A stretch of 64,000 bases of DNA. It comes from Olivibacter domesticus. Its GTDB lineage: Bacteria > Bacteroidota > Bacteroidia > Sphingobacteriales > Sphingobacteriaceae. Made by a program: the position numbers and the translations under genes. Shown here piece after piece: positions 45,545 through 54,064 of this stretch. The notes below the pieces were generated by a model. That model was not told where the DNA came from, did not search any database, and saw only the letters and a program-made list of their open reading frames with translations. Positions within the stretch are counted from its first letter, which is position 1. Each line of letters begins with the position of its first letter. Where the stretch lies: assembly GCF_900109575.1 (NCBI RefSeq), contig NZ_FOAF01000002.1:496001-560000 (forward strand), read 5' to 3'.

Positions 45545-46456
45545 ATGTTTGATATTTGTTGTGTAGGACACATCACGCTAGATAAAGTTGTTACGGCTAA
45601 TGCCGTAAAACACATGCCTGGCGGTACTTCCTTTTATTTTTCTAATGCCATTAAAAATATGGATGTTTCTTTTTCCTTAGTAACCGCTGTTGGTGAGCAG
45701 GAAAATTATATTGTAGAAAATCTAAAACACAAAGGATTAACCATAAAATCGCTTCCGAGCAGGCATACCGTCTATTTTGAAAACATTTATAATGACAACC
45801 AAGATCATCGAACACAAAGGGTGTTACAAGAAGCGGATCCCTTTACTATCACACATTTATCAGATGTTGAAGCCAAAATCTTTCACTTAGGTCCGCTGTT
45901 GACACAAGATATCCCGGTTGAAGTAATCCAACATCTCTCTGGAAAAGGAATAGTTTCGCTTGATGTGCAAGGATATTTACGCATCGTAAGAGAAAATAAT
46001 GTTTATTACACAGATTGGTTGGCTAAAGAAAAAGGACTTCAGTACATTGATATCTTAAAAGCTAATGAGTTTGAAATGGAAGCGTTAACCGGCACCAAAG
46101 ACATTTATAAGGGTGTAAAAATATTAGCAGATTATGGTGTAAAAGAAGTGGTCATTACACTGGGAAGTATGGGGTCTATCCTATTTAAGGATGATGTTCT
46201 TTATCAAATTCCTGCTTACATTCCGCTGGAAGTAACCGATGCTACCGGTTGCGGCGACACCTATATGGCCGGTTATTTATATAAAAAAATTAAAGGGGCA
46301 GGATTAGAAGAGGCAGGAAAATTTGCCGCAGCCATGTCTACATTAAAAATTCAAACTTCTGGACCTTTCACAGGTTATGTTGAAGATATAGCGCAAGTAC
46401 TCAAGACAAATAAACAGGTTATCTATAGTGATTTCCACATGTTGAGTAATACATGA
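45545..46456 (+). CDS. PfkB-family carbohydrate kinase
   Basis: A 303-residue kinase from the ATG at 45545; an in-frame TTG six bases upstream is less likely. It opens FDICCVGHITLDKVV with the family's GxxxxD element, then HMPGGTSFYFSNA (GG sugar-binding motif). The second signature is DATGCGDTYMAGYL with catalytic base D238. PfkB members phosphorylate sugars or sugar acids, such as 2-keto-3-deoxygluconate, ribose or fructose. It is divergent from lacI, so it could supply the sugar phosphate used by the NagA-type enzyme. Its stop overlaps the next start (ATGA at 46453). Confidence 0.9.
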   Translation: MFDICCVGHITLDKVVTANAVKHMPGGTSFYFSNAIKNMDVSFSLVTAVGEQENYIVENLKHKGLTIKSLPSRHTVYFENIYNDNQDHRTQRVLQEADPFTITHLSDVEAKIFHLGPLLTQDIPVEVIQHLSGKGIVSLDVQGYLRIVRENNVYYTDWLAKEKGLQYIDILKANEFEMEALTGTKDIYKGVKILADYGVKEVVITLGSMGSILFKDDVLYQIPAYIPLEVTDATGCGDTYMAGYLYKKIKGAGLEEAGKFAAAMSTLKIQTSGPFTGYVEDIAQVLKTNKQVIYSDFHMLSNT

Positions 46457-46971
46457 TTAAAATAGTTTCCATAGCGTTTTTATGTTTGGCATTAATGGTC
46501 TGTGAAACAACTTACGCTAAAACACTAGAAAAAGATTTTATTGAGAAACAGGTACTGCTCGCGGCTTTTAAGCAAGAAGTAAACCCAACAGCCCTTGTAT
46601 CATTTGCGCAAACGCTTTTAGGGATACCTTATAAATATGGTGGAAGCAACCCTAAATTGGGCTTTGATTGTTCGGGTTTTGTAAATTATGTATTTAAGAA
46701 CTTTCATTTTCCTGTACCAAGAAGCTCATCTGCATTTAGTAAACACGGAGAAAGAATCGTACTGGAAAAAGCTTCTCCAGGCGATTTAATTTTATTTAGG
46801 GGCACTAATCCCAAAGTTAAATCGGTTGGGCATATTGGAATAATTATATCAAACGCGGGTGAGCCAATACGGTTCATCCATGCCTCTTCAGGAAAAGCAC
46901 AATGCGTAACTGAAACGCCATTAGATGCTCGTTATCAAAAACGCTTTATAAAAGTCATTCGCTTACTTTAA
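46453..46971 (+). CDS. NlpC/P60-family (C40) cysteine peptidase
   Basis: A 172-residue secreted peptidase with a signal peptide (about 1-22, ending TYA). It carries the NlpC/P60 triad: C73 (FDCSGF), H127 (VGHIGII) and H143 (FIHASS). The YGGSNPKLGFDCSGFVNYV block is diagnostic. Such enzymes cut stem peptides in the cell wall. Its ATG overlaps the kinase stop by four bases, indicating translational coupling, which is surprising because wall hydrolysis and sugar phosphorylation are unrelated; the link may be transcriptional only. Confidence 0.92.
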   Translation: MIKIVSIAFLCLALMVCETTYAKTLEKDFIEKQVLLAAFKQEVNPTALVSFAQTLLGIPYKYGGSNPKLGFDCSGFVNYVFKNFHFPVPRSSSAFSKHGERIVLEKASPGDLILFRGTNPKVKSVGHIGIIISNAGEPIRFIHASSGKAQCVTETPLDARYQKRFIKVIRLL

Positions 46972-47060
46972 AAATATATATTTAAAACACTTTGTATCAA
47001 CATATTAAAATTCCTGACAATTTTATGTCATTGTTTTTAAAAAATAATTTCGAAGTTTGC

Positions 47061-47073
47061 CTAACACTGTTAA
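47061..47073. promoter_or_regulatory. Candidate TetR operator, tetR promoter
   Basis: CTAACACTGTTAA carries TAAC-N3-GTTA, matching the two sites at 47729 and 47867, and lies 21 bp before the tetR start codon. Autoregulation of the TetR gene is the simple reading. Confidence 0.55.
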
Positions 47074-47094
47074 ATTATTTAAGGGGGATGAAGA

Positions 47095-47694
47095 ATGGGA
47101 AGTAAAGAGCGTATACAGCGACTAAAGGATGAAAATAGAGTTAACATCCTTGATGCATCTCTTCAAATCGTAAAAGAAGAAGGATGGCAGGCATTGAGCA
47201 TGCGGAAAATCGCTGACATTATTGAGTATACTGCTCCTATGATCTATGAGTATTTTGCAAACAAAGAAGCAATTCTTTCTGAATTAGCGGGGAAAGGGTT
47301 TATGATATTAGCAAAAAGAGTGAAGGAAGCAAAGGAGAAGGAGGAGACACCTGAAAAGCAAATAGAGGCCATGTGGCTGACCTATTGGGAATTTGCTTTT
47401 GAAGAAAAAGAACTTTATCAATTAATGTTCGGTATAGGAACCCAGTGTTGCGAATTGGAAAAATCATTTAAATGTTTTGATTCGCATGGTGTGCAGATTA
47501 GTGAGGTTATAAGGAGGATAATGCAGGATCAAAATCCATCTGAGGAAATGATATGTAGGAAATACTTTACCTACTGGTCTATTATCCATGGATTAATTTC
47601 TATCAATCTCGTAAATAAAGGTAATGGCGACGAGACTAACCAACAAGTCTTAAAAGACGCCATTTATGGAATAACCCGATCACTGGTTGATTAA
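47095..47694 (+). CDS. TetR/AcrR-family transcriptional regulator of an efflux operon
   Basis: A 199-residue repressor. The DNA-binding domain (about 15-65) includes NILDASLQIVKEEGWQALSM and the helix-turn-helix RKIADIIEYTAPMIYEYFAN followed by KEAIL. The C-terminal half is an all-helical ligand domain of the WHG/TetR_C type (YWEFAFEEKELYQLMFGIG). It sits directly upstream of RND efflux genes on the same strand, with its own palindromes at the intervening promoter. By analogy with AcrR, it should repress the pump until a toxic ligand binds. Confidence 0.92.
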   Translation: MGSKERIQRLKDENRVNILDASLQIVKEEGWQALSMRKIADIIEYTAPMIYEYFANKEAILSELAGKGFMILAKRVKEAKEKEETPEKQIEAMWLTYWEFAFEEKELYQLMFGIGTQCCELEKSFKCFDSHGVQISEVIRRIMQDQNPSEEMICRKYFTYWSIIHGLISINLVNKGNGDETNQQVLKDAIYGITRSLVD

Positions 47695-47698
47695 TTTT

Positions 47699-47741
47699 TT
47701 TGCAAAAAAAATAACAACTATAAATTATTTAACGCTGTTAA
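47699..47741 (+). promoter_or_regulatory. Promoter and TetR operator of the efflux operon
   Basis: TTTG at 47699-47702 and TAAATTAT at 47721-47728, 18 bp apart, roughly fit the Bacteroidota -33/-7 pattern. Directly after them lies TTAACGCTGTTAA (47729-47741), a perfect 5 bp inverted repeat with a 3 bp centre. A protein bound there would cover the transcription start. The site matches 47061-47073 and 47867-47879. Confidence 0.6.
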
Positions 47742-47817
47742 AAATCTGCAAAAAGGATGTATTGGATTAAAAGAATTCCTTTTTCGAAATCATTAAAATT
47801 CTTATAATAACAACAAA

Positions 47818-49032
47818 ATGAAACATTTATTATCAACAATGGCACTCGAAACTTATCACCCGATATTTAACGTTGTTAAGTTATTTAATAACGTAAATAG
47901 GCTCGCTTTTTTAGCCTCTTCCATCTTTTTGCTAAGCTGCTCTGATCAACAGCAACAGGGAGCTCCGCCTCCTCCATCGCTCCCCGTGGTAGCTATTAGC
48001 TCCGGACAGCAAACAGTATATCAAGAATATCCTGCATCTATCGAAGGAACAGCCAATGTAGAAATCCGCCCACAGGTAGAAGGTACCTTAGATATTATTT
48101 ATGTAGACGAGGGCGCTAAAGTCAGAAAAGGCCAAGCACTTTTTAAAATAAACGATCGCCCTTATCAGGAACAATTAAATCAAGCTTTAGCCAATCTCCA
48201 TGCGGCAGAAGCGGCACTGGTAAATGCCGAAATAGAAGTAGAGAAAAAAACCAAATTGGTTAACAACAAAGTGTTAGCTGATTTTCAATTGAAAACGGCA
48301 GTTGCCGCAAGAAATGTTGCGAAAGCCAATTTAGAACAGGCAAAAGCAGGAGTAGGAAGCGCTCGGATCAATTTAGGTTATACAGTGATAAAGGCACCGA
48401 CAGATGGTTATATTGGCCGATTGCTAAAAAAACAAGGGAGCTTGGTTACCCCAGCTGACGCACAAGCACTTACTGATTTATCTGACATTCATGAGCTCCA
48501 TGTTTACTTTGCATTGGGAGAAAATGATTTTGTAAGTTTTAAAAACAATTTTGAAGGGGCTACCCTTGAAGAAAAACTTAAAAAACTTCCCCCTATCACC
48601 CTGGTTTTATCTGATCAAACGGAATATGCTCAACAAGGAAAAATCGATATGGTTGATGGTCAATTCGATAAGAACACTGGAGCCATTACGTTACGTGCAA
48701 CTTTCCCTAATAAAGAAGGATTACTTCGTTCGGGAAACACGGGTAAAGTCAGACTTGGCAAACAACATGCAAAAGTATTATTGGTACCGCAAATGGCAAC
48801 ATTAGAGATGCAAGACAAAATATTTGTGTATACCGTAAACGATAGTAACAAAGTAAATAAACAACCTATTGAGGTTATTGGAAAAAGCGGTGCAAGCTAC
48901 TTAGTTAAAAGTGGAGTCAAAGATGGCGACCATATTGTCTATAAAGGAATGGATCTTTTACAGGAAGACCAAGTTATTGCTCCACAACAAATAAGCGCAG
49001 ACAGTCTCAAACTAACTGCATACAACAAATAG
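47818..49032 (+). CDS. RND efflux periplasmic adaptor (AcrA/HlyD family), lipoprotein
   Basis: A 404-residue membrane-fusion protein linking pump and outer-membrane channel. The lipobox FLLSC comes late, at about residue 42, so the N-terminus is unusually long for a lipoprotein. The stretch before it contains the palindrome TTAACGTTGTTAA, and no ATG, GTG or TTG codon lies between that site and the signal. The body shows the adaptor order: EIRPQVEGTLDIIYVDEGAK (lipoyl part), a helical hairpin (about 125-190), VIKAPTDGYIGRLLKKQGSL and a beta-barrel domain (about 230-310). The pump gene starts four bases after the stop. Confidence 0.92.
   Translation: MKHLLSTMALETYHPIFNVVKLFNNVNRLAFLASSIFLLSCSDQQQQGAPPPPSLPVVAISSGQQTVYQEYPASIEGTANVEIRPQVEGTLDIIYVDEGAKVRKGQALFKINDRPYQEQLNQALANLHAAEAALVNAEIEVEKKTKLVNNKVLADFQLKTAVAARNVAKANLEQAKAGVGSARINLGYTVIKAPTDGYIGRLLKKQGSLVTPADAQALTDLSDIHELHVYFALGENDFVSFKNNFEGATLEEKLKKLPPITLVLSDQTEYAQQGKIDMVDGQFDKNTGAITLRATFPNKEGLLRSGNTGKVRLGKQHAKVLLVPQMATLEMQDKIFVYTVNDSNKVNKQPIEVIGKSGASYLVKSGVKDGDHIVYKGMDLLQEDQVIAPQQISADSLKLTAYNK
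47867..47879. promoter_or_regulatory. Third TTAAC-N3-GTTAA palindrome, inside the adaptor gene start
   Basis: TTAACGTTGTTAA matches the two TetR-type sites upstream. It lies 49 bp after the annotated adaptor start codon, with a further palindrome GTTATTTAATAAC (47880-47892) directly adjoining it. It may be a second operator acting as a roadblock, or the coding start may be wrong. Confidence 0.5.
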
Positions 49033-49036
49033 CGTT

Positions 49037-52000
49037 ATGTTAAAGAAATTTATTGAAAGACCGGTTTTAGCAACGGTAATATCCATATTGCTAGTTATAC
49101 TTGGTGTCATCGGAATAGTAAAGTTACCTTTGCAACAATTTCCAGATATTGCACCACCGGCTGTTTTAGTAACAGCCCTTTATCCAGGTGCAAACGCAGA
49201 AACGGTACTGCGTGCGGTAGCACCGTCTTTAGAAGAGTCTATTAACGGTGTTGAAAACATGAGCTACATGAGCTCTACCGCTAGTAATGATGGTTCGTTA
49301 ATGATAACCGTTTATTTTAAACTGGGTACTGACCCGGACCAAGCCGCCGTAAACGTACAAAACAGGGTTGCGCAGGCAACCAGTCAGCTACCCGCCGAAG
49401 TTGTACAAGCAGGTATAACCACGGCTAAGCAACAAAATAGTTTGATTATGGTGCTAGATCTTTATACAGAAGATGAAAATGCCTACGATCAGACTTTTAT
49501 GGCCAACTATGCACAGATCAACATCATACCGGAACTTAAACGTATTCCCGGTGTTGGACAGGCACTTGTTTTTGGTGGTAGTAAAGATTATTCTATGCGG
49601 GTTTGGTTAAACCCCAATCAAATGGCTAGCTATAAGCTTACACCAAGTGAGGTGATGGCTGCTATACAGGATAAAAATGTGGAAGCGGCACCTGGAAAAT
49701 TTGGTGAAAGCAGTACCGAAGCCTTCGAATTTGTAATTAAATACAAAGGAAAGCTTAATCAGCCTTCCGACTATGAGAATATTATTATTCGTTCTAATGC
49801 GGATGGTTCTGTATTGCGACTAAAGGATGTTGCTAGAGTAGAATTAGGGTCTTATACATACGCCAGTAATACGCGTATTGATGGAAAAGCAGGTCTTAAC
49901 ATAGGCGTAATGCAATTGGCAGGGTCAAATGCTAATGAAATCCAGATTGCTATCCAGGATTTTATGAAAAAAGCCGAAAAAAACTTTCCAAAAGGCGTAA
50001 AACAACTGGTTCTTTATAATACAAAAGATTCACTAGATCAATCTATTGACCAGGTGAAACATACCTTGTTTGAAGCTTTTGTTTTAGTATTTTTAGTTGT
50101 ATTTATTTTCTTGCAAGATTTTAGATCTACACTCATTCCGGCTATTGCAGTGCCTGTTGCAATTATAGGTACCTTCTTTTTTATGCAATTGTTTGGCTTT
50201 TCTATTAATCTGCTTACGCTGTTCGCATTGATACTGGCCATAGGTATTGTGGTAGATGATGCGATTGTGGTGGTAGAAGCAGTACATGCCAAAATGGAAC
50301 ATCAGCATCTTCCACCTAAAATAGCCACAACTTCTGCCATGAGTGAGATTACAGGAGCGATCATCTCTATCACATTAGTGATGTCGGCAGTTTTCTTACC
50401 TATAGGTTTTATGGAAGGCTCTACGGGGGTATTTTATCGGCAATTTGCCTTTACATTAGCAATAGCAATTGTTTTATCTGCTATTAATGCGCTTACACTC
50501 AGCCCCGCACTTTGTGCTTTATTTCTCAAGGATAATCATAGTCAAGGAGAGAAAAAAGAAAAACTAAGTTTCAAGGATAAATTCTTTACTGGTTTCAATA
50601 CTAGTTTTAATAGATTAACTAAAAACTATGTTGGTAGCTTACGTTTTCTAGTTCGCTTTAAATGGCTTAGTCTTGGCGCTTTAGCAGTTCTTATTGCGAT
50701 AACTGTTTTAATGATCAGAAAAACGCCAACAGGGTTTATTCCTTCAGAAGATCAAGGATTTATTGCGATCTCCTTATCAATGCCCGTTGGTGCATCATTA
50801 GATCGTACCAATAGCGCCTTAAAAGAAGCTGAAGGACAGTTACAGCATTCACCATTTACGAAGACACTTAATATAATTTCTGGTTTCAATATATTAACAC
50901 AAGCGACAAGTCCGTCTTCAGGGGTTGCCTTTATATTGCTCAAACCACATGAAGAACGTGGTGAAGTGAAAGACATCAACGATATAATGGGTGTAGTGAG
51001 TCAGAAATTAGCGTCTATCAAGGGAGCAAACTTTTTTGTCTTCACCTTCCCTACTGTTCCTGGTTTCAGTAATGTGGACGGTTTAGATATGGTATTGCAA
51101 GATCGTACAGGAGGCAAGCTTGATAAATTTGGCCAAGTTGGACAGACTTTCATAGGTGAGTTAATGAAACGTCCGGAAATCATGATGGCCTTTACCACTT
51201 TTAGGGCTGACTACCCTCAATATGAGTTACAGGTGGACGATGTTAAGGCAGAACAATTAAGTGTAAGCACAAGAGATATCTTACAAACGATGCAAGCCTA
51301 TTTTGGTAGTGCACAGGCCTCCGATTTTAATAGGTTTGGGAAATACTATAGAGTAATGGTTCAAGCCGATAAAACGGAACGTGCCGAACCTAACTCCATG
51401 GATGGGGTGTTTGTGAAAAATAAGCTGGGAGAAATGGTTCCAATGAACACTTTGGTAAAATTAAACCGCGTTTACGGACCTGAAACAGCTTCTAGGTATA
51501 ATCTATTCAATTCCATCGGGATAAATGCGATGCCAAACCCTGGATACAGTTCAGGCGATGCCATTCATGCTGTTGAAGAGGTTGCCAAGCAATACCTGCC
51601 ATCAGGCTTTTCCTATGAATTTTCAGGAATGACCAAGGAAGAGATCACTTCAGGTGGCCAGTCAACAGTAATCTTTATATTATGTTTGGTATTCGTCTAT
51701 TTCTTACTTGCTGCGCAATATGAAAGTTACATATTACCACTTGCGGTAATTCTTTCCATTCCGACAGGTGTATTTGGCGTATTTGCCGCCATTGGTTTAA
51801 CAGGTATTGAAAATAACATTTATGTTCAAGTTGCGCTCGTAATGCTTATAGGGCTATTAGCCAAAAATGCTATTCTTATTGTGGAGTTCGCTTCGCAAGG
51901 AAGGAAACACGGCAAGCCCATTGCTGTTGCCGCCCTAGAAGCTGCTCAGCTAAGATTACGTCCTATTATCATGACCTCATTGGCCTTTGTGGTTGGCATG

Positions 52001-52243
52001 ATTCCGATGATGAGTGCTAACGGACCTTCAGCACAAGGTAATCACTCTATCAGTATAGGTGCTGCTGGAGGTATGCTATCCGGTGTTGTTTTGGGACTTT
52101 TCATTATCCCCGTACTTTACATTGTGTTTCAACATTTACAGGAGAAAGTATCCGGCAAGCCTAAGCCGCATACACATCAATCACATGGTGATGGAGCGAC
52201 GGCACAAGAATTAACGGTAACAGATACAATCTCTTTAAGTTAA
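49037..52243 (+). CDS. RND-family multidrug efflux pump, HAE1/AcrB type
   Basis: A 1068-residue inner-membrane proton-drug antiporter. It begins MLKKFIERPVLATVISILLV and has the twelve-helix, two-loop layout of AcrB. The proton-relay aspartates lie in IVVDDAIVVVEAV, and PGANAETVLRAVAPSLEESI is a typical porter-domain segment. The second half has SIPTGVFGVFAAIGLTG and GLLAKNAILIVEFASQGR, the usual repeat of the first-half signature. It pumps hydrophobic or amphipathic compounds out of the periplasm and membrane with the adaptor and channel encoded on either side. Confidence 0.96.
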   Translation: MLKKFIERPVLATVISILLVILGVIGIVKLPLQQFPDIAPPAVLVTALYPGANAETVLRAVAPSLEESINGVENMSYMSSTASNDGSLMITVYFKLGTDPDQAAVNVQNRVAQATSQLPAEVVQAGITTAKQQNSLIMVLDLYTEDENAYDQTFMANYAQINIIPELKRIPGVGQALVFGGSKDYSMRVWLNPNQMASYKLTPSEVMAAIQDKNVEAAPGKFGESSTEAFEFVIKYKGKLNQPSDYENIIIRSNADGSVLRLKDVARVELGSYTYASNTRIDGKAGLNIGVMQLAGSNANEIQIAIQDFMKKAEKNFPKGVKQLVLYNTKDSLDQSIDQVKHTLFEAFVLVFLVVFIFLQDFRSTLIPAIAVPVAIIGTFFFMQLFGFSINLLTLFALILAIGIVVDDAIVVVEAVHAKMEHQHLPPKIATTSAMSEITGAIISITLVMSAVFLPIGFMEGSTGVFYRQFAFTLAIAIVLSAINALTLSPALCALFLKDNHSQGEKKEKLSFKDKFFTGFNTSFNRLTKNYVGSLRFLVRFKWLSLGALAVLIAITVLMIRKTPTGFIPSEDQGFIAISLSMPVGASLDRTNSALKEAEGQLQHSPFTKTLNIISGFNILTQATSPSSGVAFILLKPHEERGEVKDINDIMGVVSQKLASIKGANFFVFTFPTVPGFSNVDGLDMVLQDRTGGKLDKFGQVGQTFIGELMKRPEIMMAFTTFRADYPQYELQVDDVKAEQLSVSTRDILQTMQAYFGSAQASDFNRFGKYYRVMVQADKTERAEPNSMDGVFVKNKLGEMVPMNTLVKLNRVYGPETASRYNLFNSIGINAMPNPGYSSGDAIHAVEEVAKQYLPSGFSYEFSGMTKEEITSGGQSTVIFILCLVFVYFLLAAQYESYILPLAVILSIPTGVFGVFAAIGLTGIENNIYVQVALVMLIGLLAKNAILIVEFASQGRKHGKPIAVAALEAAQLRLRPIIMTSLAFVVGMIPMMSANGPSAQGNHSISIGAAGGMLSGVVLGLFIIPVLYIVFQHLQEKVSGKPKPHTHQSHGDGATAQELTVTDTISLS

Positions 52244-52277
52244 TTTTTTCAGAAAAAGGTTATTTAAAATTTAAAAA

Positions 52278-53696
52278 ATGAACACCAAATTTAGTCTACT
52301 AATAATTTTGTTTTTGCAGGTCCTTTTTTTGGCCTGCAAAACAACTGATAAAGCGCTGAACACAGAAGCGATAGCACCGAGTAGCTTTCGCAATGCCGAC
52401 GAAAACAGCCAGGCAGATTCAGCTGGTATCGCTTTAATAGCGTGGCGAGAGTTTTTCAACGATGCTATTTTACAGCGCCTAATTGATACTGCTATTGTGC
52501 ACAATATGGACATGCAGTTAGCGATAAAAAATATAGAAGCAGCTCAACAAACATTGAAACAGGCAAAAGCGGGCTATCTACCAGATGTCAATCTACAGGT
52601 AAGCGCTAATACGACCAGACCTTCGGATAATAGTTTGAACGGACTGAGTCTGAATCAATTTCTTGGCAGTAAACATATAGAGGATTATACCGCAGCGCTC
52701 GCATTATCATGGGAAGCAGACATCTGGGGTAAGATAAAAAATCAAAAAGCTGCTGCGCTTGCAGGTTATTTACAAACGGAAGAAGCTAAAAAGGCTGTAC
52801 AAACGCAATTGGTATCTTATGTAGCCCAAGGTTATTACAATTTGTTGATGCTTCAAGCACAATTAAAAATTGCCCAACAAAATCTGGCCTTGAACGATAG
52901 TACGCTAAATATTATCAAACAACAGTACGATGTTGGTGAAATTACTTTACTAGGATTGGAGCAAGCTGAGGCACAACGCTTGGCGGCAGCCTCCTTAATT
53001 CCTGACTTTGAGCAGCAGATAAATATTCAGGAGAATGCCCTTAGTATATTAAGCGGGAAATTACCTGAAGCCGTTGCCACCGAAACAACTTTAGATAAAA
53101 TTGAAATTCCTCAGAACCTGACAACGGGTGTGCCTTCTTTATTATTGAGCAGAAGGCCTGACGTTAAACGTGCTGAACTAGCGGTGGTTGCTGCTCGAGC
53201 AAATAAACAATATGCGAAGGCAAGTATGTATCCTTCTTTAACTATTAGTGCGCAAGCAGGTGTTAATTCGTTTAAGGCCAGCAATTGGTTTAATATTCCT
53301 GCATCTCTCTTTGGCACCGTTGCTGGGGGAATAGCGCAACCTATTTTGCAACGTAGACAATTGAAGACCAACTATAAGCTGGCTGAGATTGATCAGGAGA
53401 AAACAGTTATCCAGTTTAGACAATCTGTTATTACTGCTGTAGGAGAAGTTTCGGATGCACTTATTGCCTTAGACAAACTGGAGGAGAAGCAATCAATTGC
53501 CCTTAATCGCACAAGCAAATTACAAAGTGCCATTCATAATGCCGATTTATTATTTAATACCGGCATGGCTAACTATTTGGAAGTTATTACAGCTCAGAGC
53601 AATGTATTGCAAAGCGAACTCGAACTAGCTCAGATTAAGAAAGCGCAATTAGTAGCAATGGTTGATTTGTATCGGTCATTAGGTGGCGGGTGGTAA
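52278..53696 (+). CDS. RND efflux outer-membrane channel lipoprotein (NodT/OprM type)
   Basis: A 472-residue TolC-family protein with a lipoprotein signal ending LFLAC (cysteine at residue 20). The fold is two repeats of helices and strands: IALIAWREFFNDAILQRLID, then AALALSWEADIWGKIKNQ in the first repeat, and LLSRRPDVKRAELAVVAARAN and VAGGIAQPILQRRQLKTNY in the second. It forms the outer-membrane exit duct of the pump. Third gene of the efflux operon, 34 bp after the pump stop. Confidence 0.95.
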   Translation: MNTKFSLLIILFLQVLFLACKTTDKALNTEAIAPSSFRNADENSQADSAGIALIAWREFFNDAILQRLIDTAIVHNMDMQLAIKNIEAAQQTLKQAKAGYLPDVNLQVSANTTRPSDNSLNGLSLNQFLGSKHIEDYTAALALSWEADIWGKIKNQKAAALAGYLQTEEAKKAVQTQLVSYVAQGYYNLLMLQAQLKIAQQNLALNDSTLNIIKQQYDVGEITLLGLEQAEAQRLAAASLIPDFEQQINIQENALSILSGKLPEAVATETTLDKIEIPQNLTTGVPSLLLSRRPDVKRAELAVVAARANKQYAKASMYPSLTISAQAGVNSFKASNWFNIPASLFGTVAGGIAQPILQRRQLKTNYKLAEIDQEKTVIQFRQSVITAVGEVSDALIALDKLEEKQSIALNRTSKLQSAIHNADLLFNTGMANYLEVITAQSNVLQSELELAQIKKAQLVAMVDLYRSLGGGW

Positions 53697-53763
53697 TTAT
53701 TTAAAGCATCTGCTAAACAAACTGATTGTTTGATTGTTAAAAAAAGAAATCAATATTATTGCT

Positions 53764-53991
53764 ATGTGGGAGGAGATTAACAACAGTTTATACAAACGCT
53801 TTGAGTTTAAAGATTTCTCGGAAGCCTTCGGCTTTATGTCAAGAGTAGCTTTACTCGCTGAGACACATAACCATCATCCAAAATGGACGAATGTGTGGAA
53901 TACGGTAGAAGTTTGGCTTTCTACTCATGATCAGGGAAATGTTGTAACTGAAAAAGATAGAAAGTTGGCAGCAGCCATTGATGAAATATAA
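53764..53991 (+). CDS. 4a-hydroxytetrahydrobiopterin dehydratase (pterin-4a-carbinolamine dehydratase)
   Basis: A 75-residue enzyme from the ATG at 53764; an in-frame TTG at 53734 would add ten residues that other members lack. The catalytic motif is ETHNHHPKW (two histidines and the proline of the HHP motif), followed by VEVWLSTHD. It recycles the pterin cofactor after aromatic amino-acid hydroxylation. It follows the efflux genes by 67 bp but has no functional tie to them, and a strong hairpin lies immediately after it. Confidence 0.93.
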   Translation: MWEEINNSLYKRFEFKDFSEAFGFMSRVALLAETHNHHPKWTNVWNTVEVWLSTHDQGNVVTEKDRKLAAAIDEI

Positions 53992-54002
53992 AAAAATCAA
54001 AA

Positions 54003-54027
54003 GAGCAGCTTAAAGCTGCTTTTTTGA
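54003..54027. terminator. Bidirectional intrinsic terminator
   Basis: AGCAGC-TTAAA-GCTGCT forms a six-base-pair GC-rich stem (extendable) followed by TTTTTT on the plus strand and preceded by A-rich sequence that gives T-rich sequence on the minus strand. It lies between the pterin dehydratase stop and the convergent glycosyltransferase stop, so it can serve both. Confidence 0.85.
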
Positions 54028-54064
54028 TTAATACCTGAATCGTCTACCTTATTAGACCATCTAA

